Source: Arthrobacter sp. C2
Lineage (GTDB): Bacteria > Actinomycetota > Actinomycetes > Actinomycetales > Micrococcaceae
Direction: 5' to 3'
Assembly (NCBI GenBank): GCA_024207135.1
Contig: CP042428.1
Coordinates: 1,302,001 to 1,366,000 of the forward strand
DNA length: 64,000 nt
Numbering within the stretch: the stretch's first letter is position 1; every line of letters starts with the position of its first letter. A model generated the notes under the pieces. The model did no database searches, was not told where the DNA came from, and worked only from the letters and a program-made list of their open reading frames with translations. Position numbers and translations under genes: made by a program. This document shows, piece by piece, positions 24,551-33,467 of this stretch.

Positions 24551-24611
24551 AAAAAGCCCGGCCGCACGTCCCTGGCATTCCTTTCGGGGTTCCAGGGACA
24601 TGCGACCGGGC
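24551..24611 (-). terminator. Strong terminator after the DedA gene
   Basis: Arms at 24556-24575 and 24592-24611 pair at 18 of 20 positions, and the reverse strand then reads TTTTT (24555-24551). Confidence 0.9.
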
Positions 24612-24635
24612 CCGGGGCTCGGTGGGGCGGTGCTG

Positions 24636-25337
24636 CTACTCGGCGGCGTCCGCATCCTGCAGCGCCGCGGCCTTTTTCGCCCTCGACTTGCGGATCTTCA
24701 GCACGGCCCAGAGCACGACGAGCGCCGCGACCACCACGATCACGAGCTTCTGGAAGACGTCGGCGTAGGCCTCCACCACGTGCCAGTTCTCGCCCAGGTA
24801 GAACCCGGAGAGCACGAAGATGGAGTTCCAGATCAGCGACCCGGCCGCGGTCAGGCCCAGGAACTTGGCCTGGTTCATCTTGGTCACGCCGGCGGGGATG
24901 GAGATCAGCGAGCGGAAGATCGGGATCATCCGGCCGAAGAACACGGCCTTGGATCCGTTGCGGTCAAACCAGCCCTCGACCTTGTCCACGTCGTCCAGGT
25001 CCACCAACGGCAGCCAGCCGAAGATCGCCCGGGTGCGCGCCCGGCCCAGCGCCCGGCCGACCCAGTACAGCGCGTAGGCACCGAAGATCGACCCGATCGT
25101 GGTCCACAGCAACGCCTCGAACAGCGTGAAGGACCCGCGGCTGGCGGTGAATCCGGCCAAAGGCAGGATGACCTCGGAGGGCAGCGGCGGGAAGAGGTTC
25201 TCCAGCGCGATGGCCAGCGCGGCGCCGGGCGCCCCGATGACCTCCATCAGGTGCACCGCCCAGTCGGCGAATCGGGTGATCAGGCTTCCGCCGGAGGGGT
25301 CGGCGGTCGCGGCCTGTAGCGCAATCAAGGTAGTCAT
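24636..25337 (-). CDS. DedA-family membrane protein
   Basis: A 233-residue DedA/SNARE-associated (VTT) family protein. Family blocks are ENLFPPLPSEVILPLAGF (E-x-PxPxE-like), the re-entrant loop WTTIGSIFGAYALYWVGRALG, then FFGRMIPIFRSLISIPAGV with the conserved Gly-Arg-x-x-P-x-x-R, and a C-terminal helix with a basic tail. DedA proteins take part in undecaprenyl-phosphate or phospholipid translocation and membrane homeostasis. It is a single-gene unit with its own terminator; the start ATG has no clear Shine-Dalgarno. Confidence 0.9.
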   Translation of the reverse strand: MTTLIALQAATADPSGGSLITRFADWAVHLMEVIGAPGAALAIALENLFPPLPSEVILPLAGFTASRGSFTLFEALLWTTIGSIFGAYALYWVGRALGRARTRAIFGWLPLVDLDDVDKVEGWFDRNGSKAVFFGRMIPIFRSLISIPAGVTKMNQAKFLGLTAAGSLIWNSIFVLSGFYLGENWHVVEAYADVFQKLVIVVVAALVVLWAVLKIRKSRAKKAAALQDADAAE

Positions 25338-25503
25338 TGTGTTTCAGTGTCTCTTAAGGCCCTGAAGAATCGCTGGGGTCAACGCCCCGATGTGTCCAAT
25401 GCCTCACGTGGCGGACCAGCGCAAGGGCCTCCCCGGAGCTGTCCGCGCAGGCGTTCACGGAGGGTGCACCTTCCGGAGCCGGCAGACTTGTTAGGCTGGC
25501 CCG

Positions 25504-25989
25504 ATGGCACTCCAACGCACGAACCGTCCACCGGTCATTCGACTTTTTCCGGACCACGCCGACACCGTCCTGTGGCTCGGTGAACCCCTCGACTACTCCG
25601 ACACGGCACTCGGTGCGCAGCTCGTGGCCGCGTTGCGCGCCTGGGAGCTCGCGTACTACGAATCCCTCGACGAGGACCAGGCCTTCCGCACCAAGGCGCA
25701 CGCACGGGCCTACACCGCTGAAGGCAACCGACTGGCCGGGCTCCTGGCCGCGGAAGTGGGCAGCGGTTTTGCCGTCGAATTCCGCAGTTACGAGAAATGG
25801 TCCAGGCCGCGCTACTTCCATAGCCCGATGGACGCCGCGAATCCGGCGTCGGCCGCCTGTTTCGCCGCGCTGTGCGAAGCCGAGCAGGCCCGGGCCCTCG
25901 AACGTGCCTCCGTGGCCGAGGACGGAGGGTTGCGAGCCGTCGCCCCGCAGTCCGGCACGGAACTCGAGCCCTGTGAACGCCGGGGCTAG
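25504..25989 (+). CDS. Hypothetical protein, 161 residues
   Basis: I do not recognise a family. It is soluble and mixed in composition, with no signal or membrane segment. Visible pieces are VIRLFPDHADTVLWLGEPLDYSDTAL (shown as FPDHADTVLWLGEP), a helical WELAYYESLDEDQAFRTK and FRSYEKWSRPRYFHSP. Coding-like third-position GC and TAGGCT six bases before the ATG (leaderless pattern) support a real gene. It converges on the Gfo/Idh gene about 97 bp downstream. Confidence 0.6.
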   Translation: MALQRTNRPPVIRLFPDHADTVLWLGEPLDYSDTALGAQLVAALRAWELAYYESLDEDQAFRTKAHARAYTAEGNRLAGLLAAEVGSGFAVEFRSYEKWSRPRYFHSPMDAANPASAACFAALCEAEQARALERASVAEDGGLRAVAPQSGTELEPCERRG

Positions 25990-26086
25990 AAGCAGGCCCC
26001 ACGCACCGGTGACCGGTGGAACCCGGAACACTAGCCGGGCGTACTCCCATCCGCGTGCCCCGGTCTCGCCGCCGGAACCGCGGGCT

Positions 26087-27226
26087 TCAAGACACGGGGA
26101 TCCTGGCGCTGTCGGCCGCGGCGCTGGCCTCGATCGCGGCCAGCACGCGCTGGACCTCGAGCCCGTCGGCGAAGGACGGGGAGGCAGGGGTGCCGCCCTC
26201 GATGGCCAGCAGCAGGTCACGGACCTCGTGGATGAAGGTGTCGGCCCAGCCCAGCACGTGGCCGGTCGGCCACCAGCCCGCGAGATAGGGGTGTTCCGGC
26301 TCGGTGACCAGGATGGATTTGAACCCCTGCTCGCCGGTCGGGGCATCGGCGTCGCAGACCTGCAGGTGGTTCAGCGATTCCAGGTCGAAGGCCAGGGAGC
26401 CGCGCGAGCCGTAGGCCTCGATCCTGAAGGAGTTCTTGCGCCCGGTGGCCATGCGCGTGGCCTCCACCGTGGCCACCGCCCCGTTGTCCAGTTCCAGCGT
26501 CGACCAGGTCGCGTCGTCGACCGTGACGTCCTCCGTCCCCGCGGTGCCGGGGCGCCGGGTGACGAAGGTCCGGCTGGTGGCGGAGACCGAGCTGACATTC
26601 GCCCCGGTCAGGAAGCGGACCTGGTCCACCGCGTGGGAGCCCAGGTCCCCCAGGGCGCCGGACCCGGCTTCTTCCCTGCGCAGCCGCCAGCTCATGGGCG
26701 CGGCCTCGTCGACCAGCCAGTCCTGGTAGTAGCGGATGTTCAGCTGGCGCAGCTCGCCGAGCCGGCCCGCAGCCACCAGGTCCCGGGCCAGTGCGAGGGC
26801 CGGGACCCGGCGGTAGTTGAACCCGAGCATCGAGACCACCCCCGAGGCGGCCGCGGCGGCGGCCGCCCCGGCCATCGCCTGCGCCTCGGCCACGGTGTTG
26901 GCCAAGGGCTTTTCCACCAGCACGTGCTTTCCGTGTTCCAGGGCGAAGAGCGCGATCTGCGCGTGCAGCGCCCCGGGGGTGCAGATGTCGACGATGTCCA
27001 CGTCGTCGCGCAGGATGCTCGCGCGCCAGTCGGTGCTTGATTCCTCCCATCCGTAGCGCCGTGCCGACTCCTCGAGCGATGCGGCATTGCGCCCGACCAG
27101 CACGCGCATGGCCACTTCCGGGGTCTCGAACGTCGCGTTGACATTGCGCCAGGCCTGCGAATGGGCCTTGCCCATGAACGAGTGGCCGATCACCGCCACG
27201 CCGAGGGCCGGGCTGGTTCTGGACAT
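26087..27226 (-). CDS. Gfo/Idh/MocA-family oxidoreductase
   Basis: A 379-residue NAD(P)-dependent sugar or inositol dehydrogenase-like enzyme. The Rossmann start is LGVAVIGHSFMGKAHSQAW (GxSxMG variant of GxGxxG), and the catalytic-site block is HVLVEKPLANTVAEA with the EKP lysine (about 100). The C-terminal domain has NYRRVPALALARDLV and DLGSHAVDQVRFLTG with the conserved D-x-x-x-H. ATG 27226 is preceded by TAGGAGTAATTG. It is the last gene of the ABC sugar operon. It may oxidise the imported sugar, glycoside or inositol. Confidence 0.85.
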   Translation of the reverse strand: MSRTSPALGVAVIGHSFMGKAHSQAWRNVNATFETPEVAMRVLVGRNAASLEESARRYGWEESSTDWRASILRDDVDIVDICTPGALHAQIALFALEHGKHVLVEKPLANTVAEAQAMAGAAAAAAASGVVSMLGFNYRRVPALALARDLVAAGRLGELRQLNIRYYQDWLVDEAAPMSWRLRREEAGSGALGDLGSHAVDQVRFLTGANVSSVSATSRTFVTRRPGTAGTEDVTVDDATWSTLELDNGAVATVEATRMATGRKNSFRIEAYGSRGSLAFDLESLNHLQVCDADAPTGEQGFKSILVTEPEHPYLAGWWPTGHVLGWADTFIHEVRDLLLAIEGGTPASPSFADGLEVQRVLAAIEASAAADSARIPVS

Positions 27227-27280
27227 CAATTACTCCTAGGTGCGGTGCTGCCGGTGTGTGGTGCGGTGTTGCGTCGGTGC

Positions 27281-28342
27281 CTAGGACTCGAAGGCCGTCG
27301 GCAGGTACTTCTCGACGTTCTCCTTGGTCACCACTGCCGCGTACAGCACGATCTCGCGCGGGATCTCGATGTCCAGCAGGTCGCCGAGGGCCTTGTCCTG
27401 GGCCACGAGCCGGGCCACGCGCACGCCGTCGGCCGCCTGGTAGGCCGGGTAGACGGTGGTGGCCTTCACCACCGAGTCGCCGGACTGGATCTCGCGCATC
27501 ATGTTGGCCGAGCCGCCGTTGCCGACCATAAAGAACTCGTCGCGGTCCGCGGCCTTGATGGCTGCCAGCACCCCGACGCCTTGGTCGTCGTCGTGGTTCC
27601 AGATGGCGTCGAGCTGCGGGGCGGCCTGCAAGAGGTTGGAGGCGGCCTTCTCGCCGGATTCCACGGTGAATTCCGCGGGCACCCTGTTGGAGACCTCCAG
27701 CCCGCACTTTTTCAGCGCGTCCTTGAAGCCGCGGCTGCGGTCCTGGGTCAGCGGCAGCGAGTCGATGCCGGGGATCTCGCCGATCTTGGCGTCCTTCTTG
27801 CCGTCGAGCTCCTTGCAGATGAAGTCCCCGGCCGAGACGCCCACGCCGTAGTTGTCGCCCAGCACGGTGACGCGGGAGGACTGGGCGGTGCTGAATTCGC
27901 GGTCGACATTGATGACCGGGATGCCCGCGTCCATGGCCTTCTGCGCCACCTGGGTCAGCGCGGCGCCGTCGAAGGGCAGCAGCACGATGGCGTCGACCTT
28001 GTCGTTGATCATGGTCTCGACCTGGCTGATCTGCACGCTGACGTCGTTGGTGCCCTCGGCGACCTTCAGCTCCACGTCCGGGTATTCCTTGGCGGTTTCC
28101 ACCGCCAGGTCGGTCATCGCGGCCATGAAGCCGTGGTCGGCCGCCGGAACGGAGAAGCCGATGGTGACCTTCTTGCCTTCCTCGGCGTTGGAGCCGGCGG
28201 CGGCTGCGGCGGCCGGGGCGCCGGTGGTGGGCGCGGACTCGGCCGGGGCGTTGGAGACGCATGCGGTGAGCATGAACGCCGAGGTGGCCAGCAGGGCTGC
28301 GGCCCCGAGCATCTTCTTCGGGCTTGCGGTGGGCTTGAACAT
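27281..28342 (-). CDS. Sugar ABC transporter substrate-binding lipoprotein
   Basis: A 353-residue periplasmic-binding-like protein (RbsB/type-I fold). The signal peptide ends in the lipobox LTAC at about residue 28, followed by an Ala/Pro/Thr linker. The fold begins KKVTIGFSVPAADHGFMAAM and continues with NDKVDAIVLLPFDGAALTQVA and GIPVINVDREF, the usual ligand-cleft segments of ribose- or inositol-type binding proteins. AAAGGAGAAGC before ATG is an ideal ribosome site. It is the extracytoplasmic receptor for the permease and ATPase upstream in the operon. Confidence 0.9.
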   Translation of the reverse strand: MFKPTASPKKMLGAAALLATSAFMLTACVSNAPAESAPTTGAPAAAAAAGSNAEEGKKVTIGFSVPAADHGFMAAMTDLAVETAKEYPDVELKVAEGTNDVSVQISQVETMINDKVDAIVLLPFDGAALTQVAQKAMDAGIPVINVDREFSTAQSSRVTVLGDNYGVGVSAGDFICKELDGKKDAKIGEIPGIDSLPLTQDRSRGFKDALKKCGLEVSNRVPAEFTVESGEKAASNLLQAAPQLDAIWNHDDDQGVGVLAAIKAADRDEFFMVGNGGSANMMREIQSGDSVVKATTVYPAYQAADGVRVARLVAQDKALGDLLDIEIPREIVLYAAVVTKENVEKYLPTAFES

Positions 28343-28389
28343 TGCTTCTCCTTTGAAACGGCGTGTGGTGCGGGTGTGGGTGGTGCGGG

Positions 28390-29418
28390 TCAGGTGCGGG
28401 ACTGCCGGGCAGCCAGCTGGCGCTGGATCAGCACGGCGATCACGATGATGGCGCCTTTGGCGACGAGCTGGACCGAGAGCGAGAGGTTGTTCAGGGCGAA
28501 GATGTTGGTCAGCGTGGAGAAGATCAGCACGCCGAGCACGGTGCCGAAGATCGAGCCGCGGCCGCCGGTGAGCAGGGTGCCGCCGATGACCACCGCGGCG
28601 ATCACGTCGAGTTCCAGCCCGGTGCCGTGGGTGGCGCTGCCGGTGGTGGTGCGGGCCATGAGCATGAACGCGCCGATGCCGGCGCAGAGCCCGGCGAGCG
28701 CGTAGATGGCCATGGTGTGGCGTTCGACCTTGATGCCGGCCAGGCGTGCGGCCTCCGGGTTGCCTCCGATGGCGAAGGTGCGCCGGCCGAAGGTGGTGCG
28801 GTTCAGCAGCACCCACCCGCCGATCGCCACGAGGATGAAGACCAGCACGATGACCGGGAGCCCGAAGAGGTTTCCGCCCACCGCCTCGAGGAATGGCTCG
28901 ACGGTGATGATCTGGGTCTTCTTGTCGGAGATGATCTCCGCCAGCCCGCGGGCCGCGGCCATCATGGCCAGCGTGGTGATGAAGGAGACGACCTTGCCGT
29001 AGGCGATGAGGATGCCGTTGACCAGCCCCGCGGCGGCGCCCACCCCCATGGCGGTCAGCGCCATGAAGATCCAGGAGGTGGAATCGGCGAAGGCCTGCCC
29101 GGAGAGGGTCGTCGCCCAGACCGCCGAGAGCGCCAGGATCGCGCCGACCGACAGGTCGATGCCGGCGATGGTGATCACGAACGTGGCGCCGATGCTGACC
29201 ACTCCGGTGACCGCGGCCAGACGCACGATGGTCATCACGTTGTTGGAGTCGGCGAACCTGTCCCCCGCGGTGACGGTGCCCAGCACCGCGAGCAGGACCA
29301 GGGCCAGGATCAGCCCCATGTTCCGGCGCAGGCCCGCATCCAGCAGCCATTTCATCGCGCTGCGCCGCGGAGGCAGGCTTGGCGCCGGTTTCAGCTCGGT
29401 TCGGGCCGAGGTGCTCAT
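28390..29418 (-). CDS. Sugar ABC transporter permease (RbsC-like)
   Basis: A 342-residue membrane protein with 8-10 helices. The family blocks are GVVSIGATFVITIAGIDLSVGAI (seen as TIAGIDLSVGAILALSA), the cytoplasmic coupling loop RRTFAIGGNPEAARLAGI and, near the end, GLELDVIAAVVIGGTLLTGG followed by GTVLGVLIF. It overlaps the ATPase gene by 4 bp and precedes the binding-protein gene by 47 bp. Confidence 0.9.
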   Translation of the reverse strand: MSTSARTELKPAPSLPPRRSAMKWLLDAGLRRNMGLILALVLLAVLGTVTAGDRFADSNNVMTIVRLAAVTGVVSIGATFVITIAGIDLSVGAILALSAVWATTLSGQAFADSTSWIFMALTAMGVGAAAGLVNGILIAYGKVVSFITTLAMMAAARGLAEIISDKKTQIITVEPFLEAVGGNLFGLPVIVLVFILVAIGGWVLLNRTTFGRRTFAIGGNPEAARLAGIKVERHTMAIYALAGLCAGIGAFMLMARTTTGSATHGTGLELDVIAAVVIGGTLLTGGRGSIFGTVLGVLIFSTLTNIFALNNLSLSVQLVAKGAIIVIAVLIQRQLAARQSRT

Positions 29419-30953
29419 AGTGTGGTCCCTTCCATCACGAGGTCAAGAATCTGGTGTTCGCTCAATTCACTGGCCGGTGCCCGGTGCACGATCCGGTTCT
29501 CGGACACGACCAGCACCTCGTGGGACAGCCCGAGGACTTCCTCGAGTTCGCTGGAGACCACGACGATGGCGATGCCGGCGCGGGAAAGCCCGGCGATGAG
29601 GTTGTAGATTTCGCTGCGCGCCCCGACGTCGACGCCGCGGGAGGGTTCGTCCAGCAGCAGCACACGGCAGCCGTGGGAGAGCCAGCGCCCGAGCACGACC
29701 TTTTGCTGGTTGCCGCCCGAGAGCGTGCGGGCCTCGCGGGCGGGGTCGGCCGGGCGCAGTTCCAGGTTCCGCACCTGCTCCATGCTGGCCTGGTATTCGC
29801 GCCGCTGGCTGGTGAACCCGGCGGTGGCGTAGCGCCCGATGCTGGCCAGGGTGAAGTTGGCGACCAGCGTGTCATCGAGCAGCAGCGCCTGGCTCTTGCG
29901 CTCCTCGGGGCACAGCCCCATGCCGGCGTTCACCGCCGAGACCGTCGAGCCGGGGCGCAGCCTCTTGCCGTCGATGGCGACGGTTCCGGAGGCTGGCTTG
30001 GTGGTGCCGTAGATGGCGCCCAGGATCTCCGAGCGGCCCGAGCCGACCAGCCCGGCGAGCCCCAGCACCTCCCCGGCGCGCACGGAGAAGGAGATCGGGT
30101 CGTGCCCCGGGGCCACGACCAGGTCGGTGACGGCGAGGATTTCGGTGGCATCCGGCGCGGGTGCCGCCACCGGCGGGAAGACGCTGGTGATCGAGCGGCC
30201 GGTCATGAGCTTGATGAGCTCGACGTTCGGGGTTTCGGACACCGGGAGGTTCGAGGCCACGGCCCGGCCGTCCTTCAGGACGGTGATGCGGTCCCCGATC
30301 ACGCGGATCTCCTCGAGCCGGTGCGAGATGTAGATGACCGCGACGCCGCTGGCGGTGAGCCTGCGGACGGTGTCGAAGAGGTTGCGCACCTCCTCGGAGT
30401 CCAGGACCGCCGAGGGCTCGTCCATGATGATCAGCCGCACCTCCCGGGACAGGGCCCGGGCCATGGAGACGATCTGCTGGCCGGCCGCGGAGAGTGCGCC
30501 GGCCTCGAGAAGGGGTGAGATCTCCGGGTGCCCGAGGCTGGCCAGCAGGCGCGCGGCCTCGAGCTGCTCGGCCCGGCGCGAGCTGAAGCCGCCGCGGGAT
30601 TTCTCGTGGCCCAGGAAGATGTTCTCGGCCACGGTGAGGGATTCGACCAGGTCGAGCTCCTGGTACATGGTGCCGATGCCGGCCTTGATCGCATCGTCCG
30701 GGCTGGAGAAGCCCACCTCCATGCCGTCGAGCAGGATCTGGCCCTCGTTGGGCTGGTGGGCTCCGGCGAGCACCTTGATCAGCGTGGACTTGCCGGCTCC
30801 GTTTTGTCCCAGCAGGCAGTGGACCTCGCCCGCGGACACCTCGAAAGAGACGTCCTGCAGGGCGATGATGCCCGGGAACCGCTTTTCGATCCCCCGCATT
30901 TCGAGCAGGTGCGCACCCTGCGGGGCGGTGCCTGTGGCTTCGTCGTCGCTCAT
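29415..30953 (-). CDS. Sugar ABC transporter ATP-binding protein (RbsA/MglA-like)
   Basis: A 512-residue fused double ATPase of the carbohydrate-uptake CUT2 type. Domain 1: Walker A GQNGAGKSTLIKVLAGA, signature-like LSAAGQQIVSMARAL, Walker B LIIMDEPSAVLD. Domain 2: degenerate Walker A LVGSGRSEILGAIYG, signature LSGGNQQKVVLGRWL, Walker B LLLDEPSRGVDVG, as usual for RbsA/MglA. It is the first gene of the operon ATPase-permease-receptor-oxidoreductase and is divergent from the ROK regulator gene across about 110 bp. Confidence 0.9.
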   Translation of the reverse strand: MSDDEATGTAPQGAHLLEMRGIEKRFPGIIALQDVSFEVSAGEVHCLLGQNGAGKSTLIKVLAGAHQPNEGQILLDGMEVGFSSPDDAIKAGIGTMYQELDLVESLTVAENIFLGHEKSRGGFSSRRAEQLEAARLLASLGHPEISPLLEAGALSAAGQQIVSMARALSREVRLIIMDEPSAVLDSEEVRNLFDTVRRLTASGVAVIYISHRLEEIRVIGDRITVLKDGRAVASNLPVSETPNVELIKLMTGRSITSVFPPVAAPAPDATEILAVTDLVVAPGHDPISFSVRAGEVLGLAGLVGSGRSEILGAIYGTTKPASGTVAIDGKRLRPGSTVSAVNAGMGLCPEERKSQALLLDDTLVANFTLASIGRYATAGFTSQRREYQASMEQVRNLELRPADPAREARTLSGGNQQKVVLGRWLSHGCRVLLLDEPSRGVDVGARSEIYNLIAGLSRAGIAIVVVSSELEEVLGLSHEVLVVSENRIVHRAPASELSEHQILDLVMEGTTL

Positions 30954-30984
30954 AGTGATGGACGTTACACGGACTTATGATTAT

Positions 30985-31007
30985 TGTCGAGCAAAAGTTG
31001 CCAGACA
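30985..31007. promoter_or_regulatory. Putative ROK-regulator operator
   Basis: A 23-bp inverted repeat: left arm TGTCGAGCAA, centre AAG, right arm TTGCCAGACA, with 8 of 10 positions symmetric. It lies in the AT-rich middle of the divergent gap between the ABC operon and the ROK gene, where it could control both promoters. Confidence 0.6.
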
Positions 31008-31064
31008 TTCGTCATTAGTCGCTTCCGCGACTACATCTTCTGCCCGATATGCTTCACTTGTCCC

Positions 31065-32292
31065 ATGGCATTGTCGATGATTCCCCCCAAGCCACCCATC
31101 CCCGGCACGGGTGCCGGAGAGCTGTTCCAGTATCTGCGCGACGGGCGCCCCCGCACCCGTTCGGAGCTGGCCGGCCTCACCGGCCTCTCCCGTTCCACGA
31201 TCGCCGCACGCGTCGACGCACTGCTGGACATCGGGCTCATCGGCGCCGTCGGCCCCGCCGTTTCCTCCGGCGGGCGCCCGCCCTCCACCTTCGCCTTCGC
31301 CCCGGACTCGCGCTCCGTGCTGGCCGCCGACCTTGGTGCGGCCCACGGCATCGTCGCGCTGACGGACCTGGCCGGAAACGTCATCGACCACCTGCGCGCC
31401 GACGTCGACATCACTGCCGGCCCGGTGCCGGTGCTCGACTGGGTGGTGCGCTGCTTCAGCGACTTGCTGAAGCGCAACGGACGCGACGCCGCGACGCTCT
31501 CGGGCATCGCCATCGGCGTCCCGGGCCCCGTCGAGCATTCCACCGGCCGGCCCACCAAGCCCCCGATCATGCCCGGCTGGAACGACTACGACATCCCCGG
31601 CACCATCCACCAGCACCTTCGACGTGCCGGTGCTGGTGGACAACGACGTGAACATCATGGCCCTGGGCGAGCAGTCCTTCAGCTGGCCGGACACCGAAAA
31701 CCTGATCTTCGTCAAGGCCGCCACCGGCATCGGCGTCGGGATCATCAGCGGCGGCGAGCTGCAGCGCGGTGCCCAGGGCTCCGCCGGCGACCTGGGGCAC
31801 GTCCAGGTCCCGGGAGGCGCGAACACCCCGTGCCGCTGCGGCAACACCGGCTGCCTCGAGGCACTGGCCGGTGGCCCGGCCGTGGCCAGGAACCTGGCCG
31901 GCTACGGCATCGAGGTGGCCACCGCCTCGGAGGTCGGGAAGCTGGCCGAGGCGAACAACACCGCGGCCATCGCGGTGCTGCGCCAGGCCGGGCGCGACAT
32001 CGGCTCCGTCCTGGCGATGTGCGTGAACCTGCTCAACCCCTCGGTGATCGTGCTGGGCGGGCGGCTGGCCAACGCCGGCGAACACGTGATCGCCGGGGTC
32101 CGCGAGCTGGTCTACTTCCGCTCCACCCCGCTGGCCACCCAGCACCTGGTCATCGTCGGATCGGCCGCACGGGAAATGGCCGGGGTGCGCGGGGCGAGCA
32201 TGCTGGTGGTCCAGCACGTGCTCTCGGCCGCCGCCGTCGACGAACTGGTCCAGCAGCACGGGGCCCCGCAGCCCACCGCCGCGGCGCGGTAG
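31065..32292 (+). pseudogene. ROK-family regulator gene interrupted by a frameshift
   Basis: The first frame from ATG 31065 encodes a winged HTH (PRTRSELAGLTGLSRSTIAA) and the first half of the ROK sugar-kinase fold (VLAADLGAAHGIVALTD, GIAIGVPGPVEH). Near 31600-31620 the ROK sequence jumps to the +1 frame, which continues PVLVDNDVNIMALGEQ, KAATGIGVGIISGG, GDLGHVQVPGG and the zinc motif CRCGNTGCLEAL to the stop at 32292. One extra C around CATCCACCAGC would explain it. The original frame stays open and runs in phase into the next gene. A sequencing error or a true mutation cannot be told apart here. Start alternatives: 31065 or 31077. Confidence 0.75.
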
Positions 32293-32402
32293 CCGCAGCG
32301 CCCCGGGCACCGGGCACCGGAACCACCCGAAACCACCCGCCGCACCGAACCATACCCACCACCCAGGGGCCGGAAACGGCCAGGCCACAGGAGATCACCG
32401 AC

Positions 32403-33425
32403 ATGACCGCCACCGGTTCAACCCACCCCGTCACCCTGTTCACCGGCCAATGGGCCGACCTGCCCTTCGAACAGGTGGCGGAGCATGCCGCCGCCTGGGG
32501 CTACGACGGCCTGGAGATCGCGGCCTCCGGCGACCACCTGGACCTGAAGCGGGCCGACGAGGATGACGCCTACGCCCGGTCGCGGCTGGAGATCCTGCAG
32601 CGCCACGGGCTGGCGGTCTACGCGATCTCCAACCACCTCACCGGCCAGGCGGTGTGCGACGACCCCATCGACTTCCGCCACCAGGCGCTGGTGCGCGACT
32701 ACACGTGGGGCGACGGGGATCCGGAGGGGGTGCGCCAACGCGCCGCCGAGGACATGAAACGTGCCGCCCGGGTCGCCCGCAAGCTCGGGGTCGACACCGT
32801 CGTGGGATTCACCGGGTCAAAGATCTGGCCGTACGTGGCGCAGTTCCCGCCGGTCCCCGCCTCGGTCATCGACGCCGGCTACCAGGACTTCGCCGACCGC
32901 TGGAACCCGATCCTGGACGTGTTCGACGAGCAGGGTGTGCGCTTCGCCCACGAGGTACACCCCTCGGAGATCGCCTACGACTACCACTCCTCCGTCCGCG
33001 CCTTGGAGGCCATCGGGCACCGGGAGGCCTTCGGCTTCAACTGGGACCCCAGCCACATGATGTGGCAGAATATCGACCCGGTCGGGTTCATCTGGGACTT
33101 CAAGGAACGGATCTACCACGTGGACTGCAAGGACACCCGGATGCGCACCCCCAACGGGCGGGCCGGGGTGCTGGGCTCGCACCTGCCGTGGGGAGACCCG
33201 CGCCGCGGCTGGGACTTCGTCTCCACCGGGCACGGGGACGTGCCGTGGGAGGACGCGTTCCGGGCGCTGAAGTCGATCGGCTACACCGGGCCGATCTCCA
33301 TCGAATGGGAGGACGCCGGCATGGACCGGCTGCACGGGGCCGGCCAGGCCGTGGAATTCGTCCGTTCGCTGCTGTGGAAGCTGCCCGAGGCCTCCTTCGA
33401 CGCGGCCTTCAGCAACCAGGGCTAG
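32403..33425 (+). CDS. Sugar phosphate isomerase/epimerase-like TIM-barrel protein
   Basis: A 340-residue protein of the xylose-isomerase-like TIM-barrel (AP-endonuclease 2) superfamily. Metal-site blocks are HAAAWGYDGLEIAASGDHLDL (strand 1), FAHEVHPSEIAYDYHS (Glu/His), FGFNWDPSHMMWQNIDP (Asp/His), IYHVDCKDTRM and GPISIEWEDAGMD with the last glutamate. Relatives epimerise or isomerise sugars and keto-sugars, often next to Gfo/Idh oxidoreductases. It lies 110 bp after the ROK gene, in the same direction and phase. It probably acts on the substrate brought in by the divergent ABC system. Confidence 0.8.
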   Translation: MTATGSTHPVTLFTGQWADLPFEQVAEHAAAWGYDGLEIAASGDHLDLKRADEDDAYARSRLEILQRHGLAVYAISNHLTGQAVCDDPIDFRHQALVRDYTWGDGDPEGVRQRAAEDMKRAARVARKLGVDTVVGFTGSKIWPYVAQFPPVPASVIDAGYQDFADRWNPILDVFDEQGVRFAHEVHPSEIAYDYHSSVRALEAIGHREAFGFNWDPSHMMWQNIDPVGFIWDFKERIYHVDCKDTRMRTPNGRAGVLGSHLPWGDPRRGWDFVSTGHGDVPWEDAFRALKSIGYTGPISIEWEDAGMDRLHGAGQAVEFVRSLLWKLPEASFDAAFSNQG

Positions 33426-33467
33426 CCGGTCCCGGGGCGCCCCGGTGGGCGCGCCGCCCGCGCCGGC

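Noticed and set aside
30984-33425. A single 813-codon ORF joining the ROK region and the isomerase.
   Set aside because: The middle part is a shifted reading of ROK sequence; the true ROK motifs continue in another frame, so this is a frameshift artefact and not a designed fusion.
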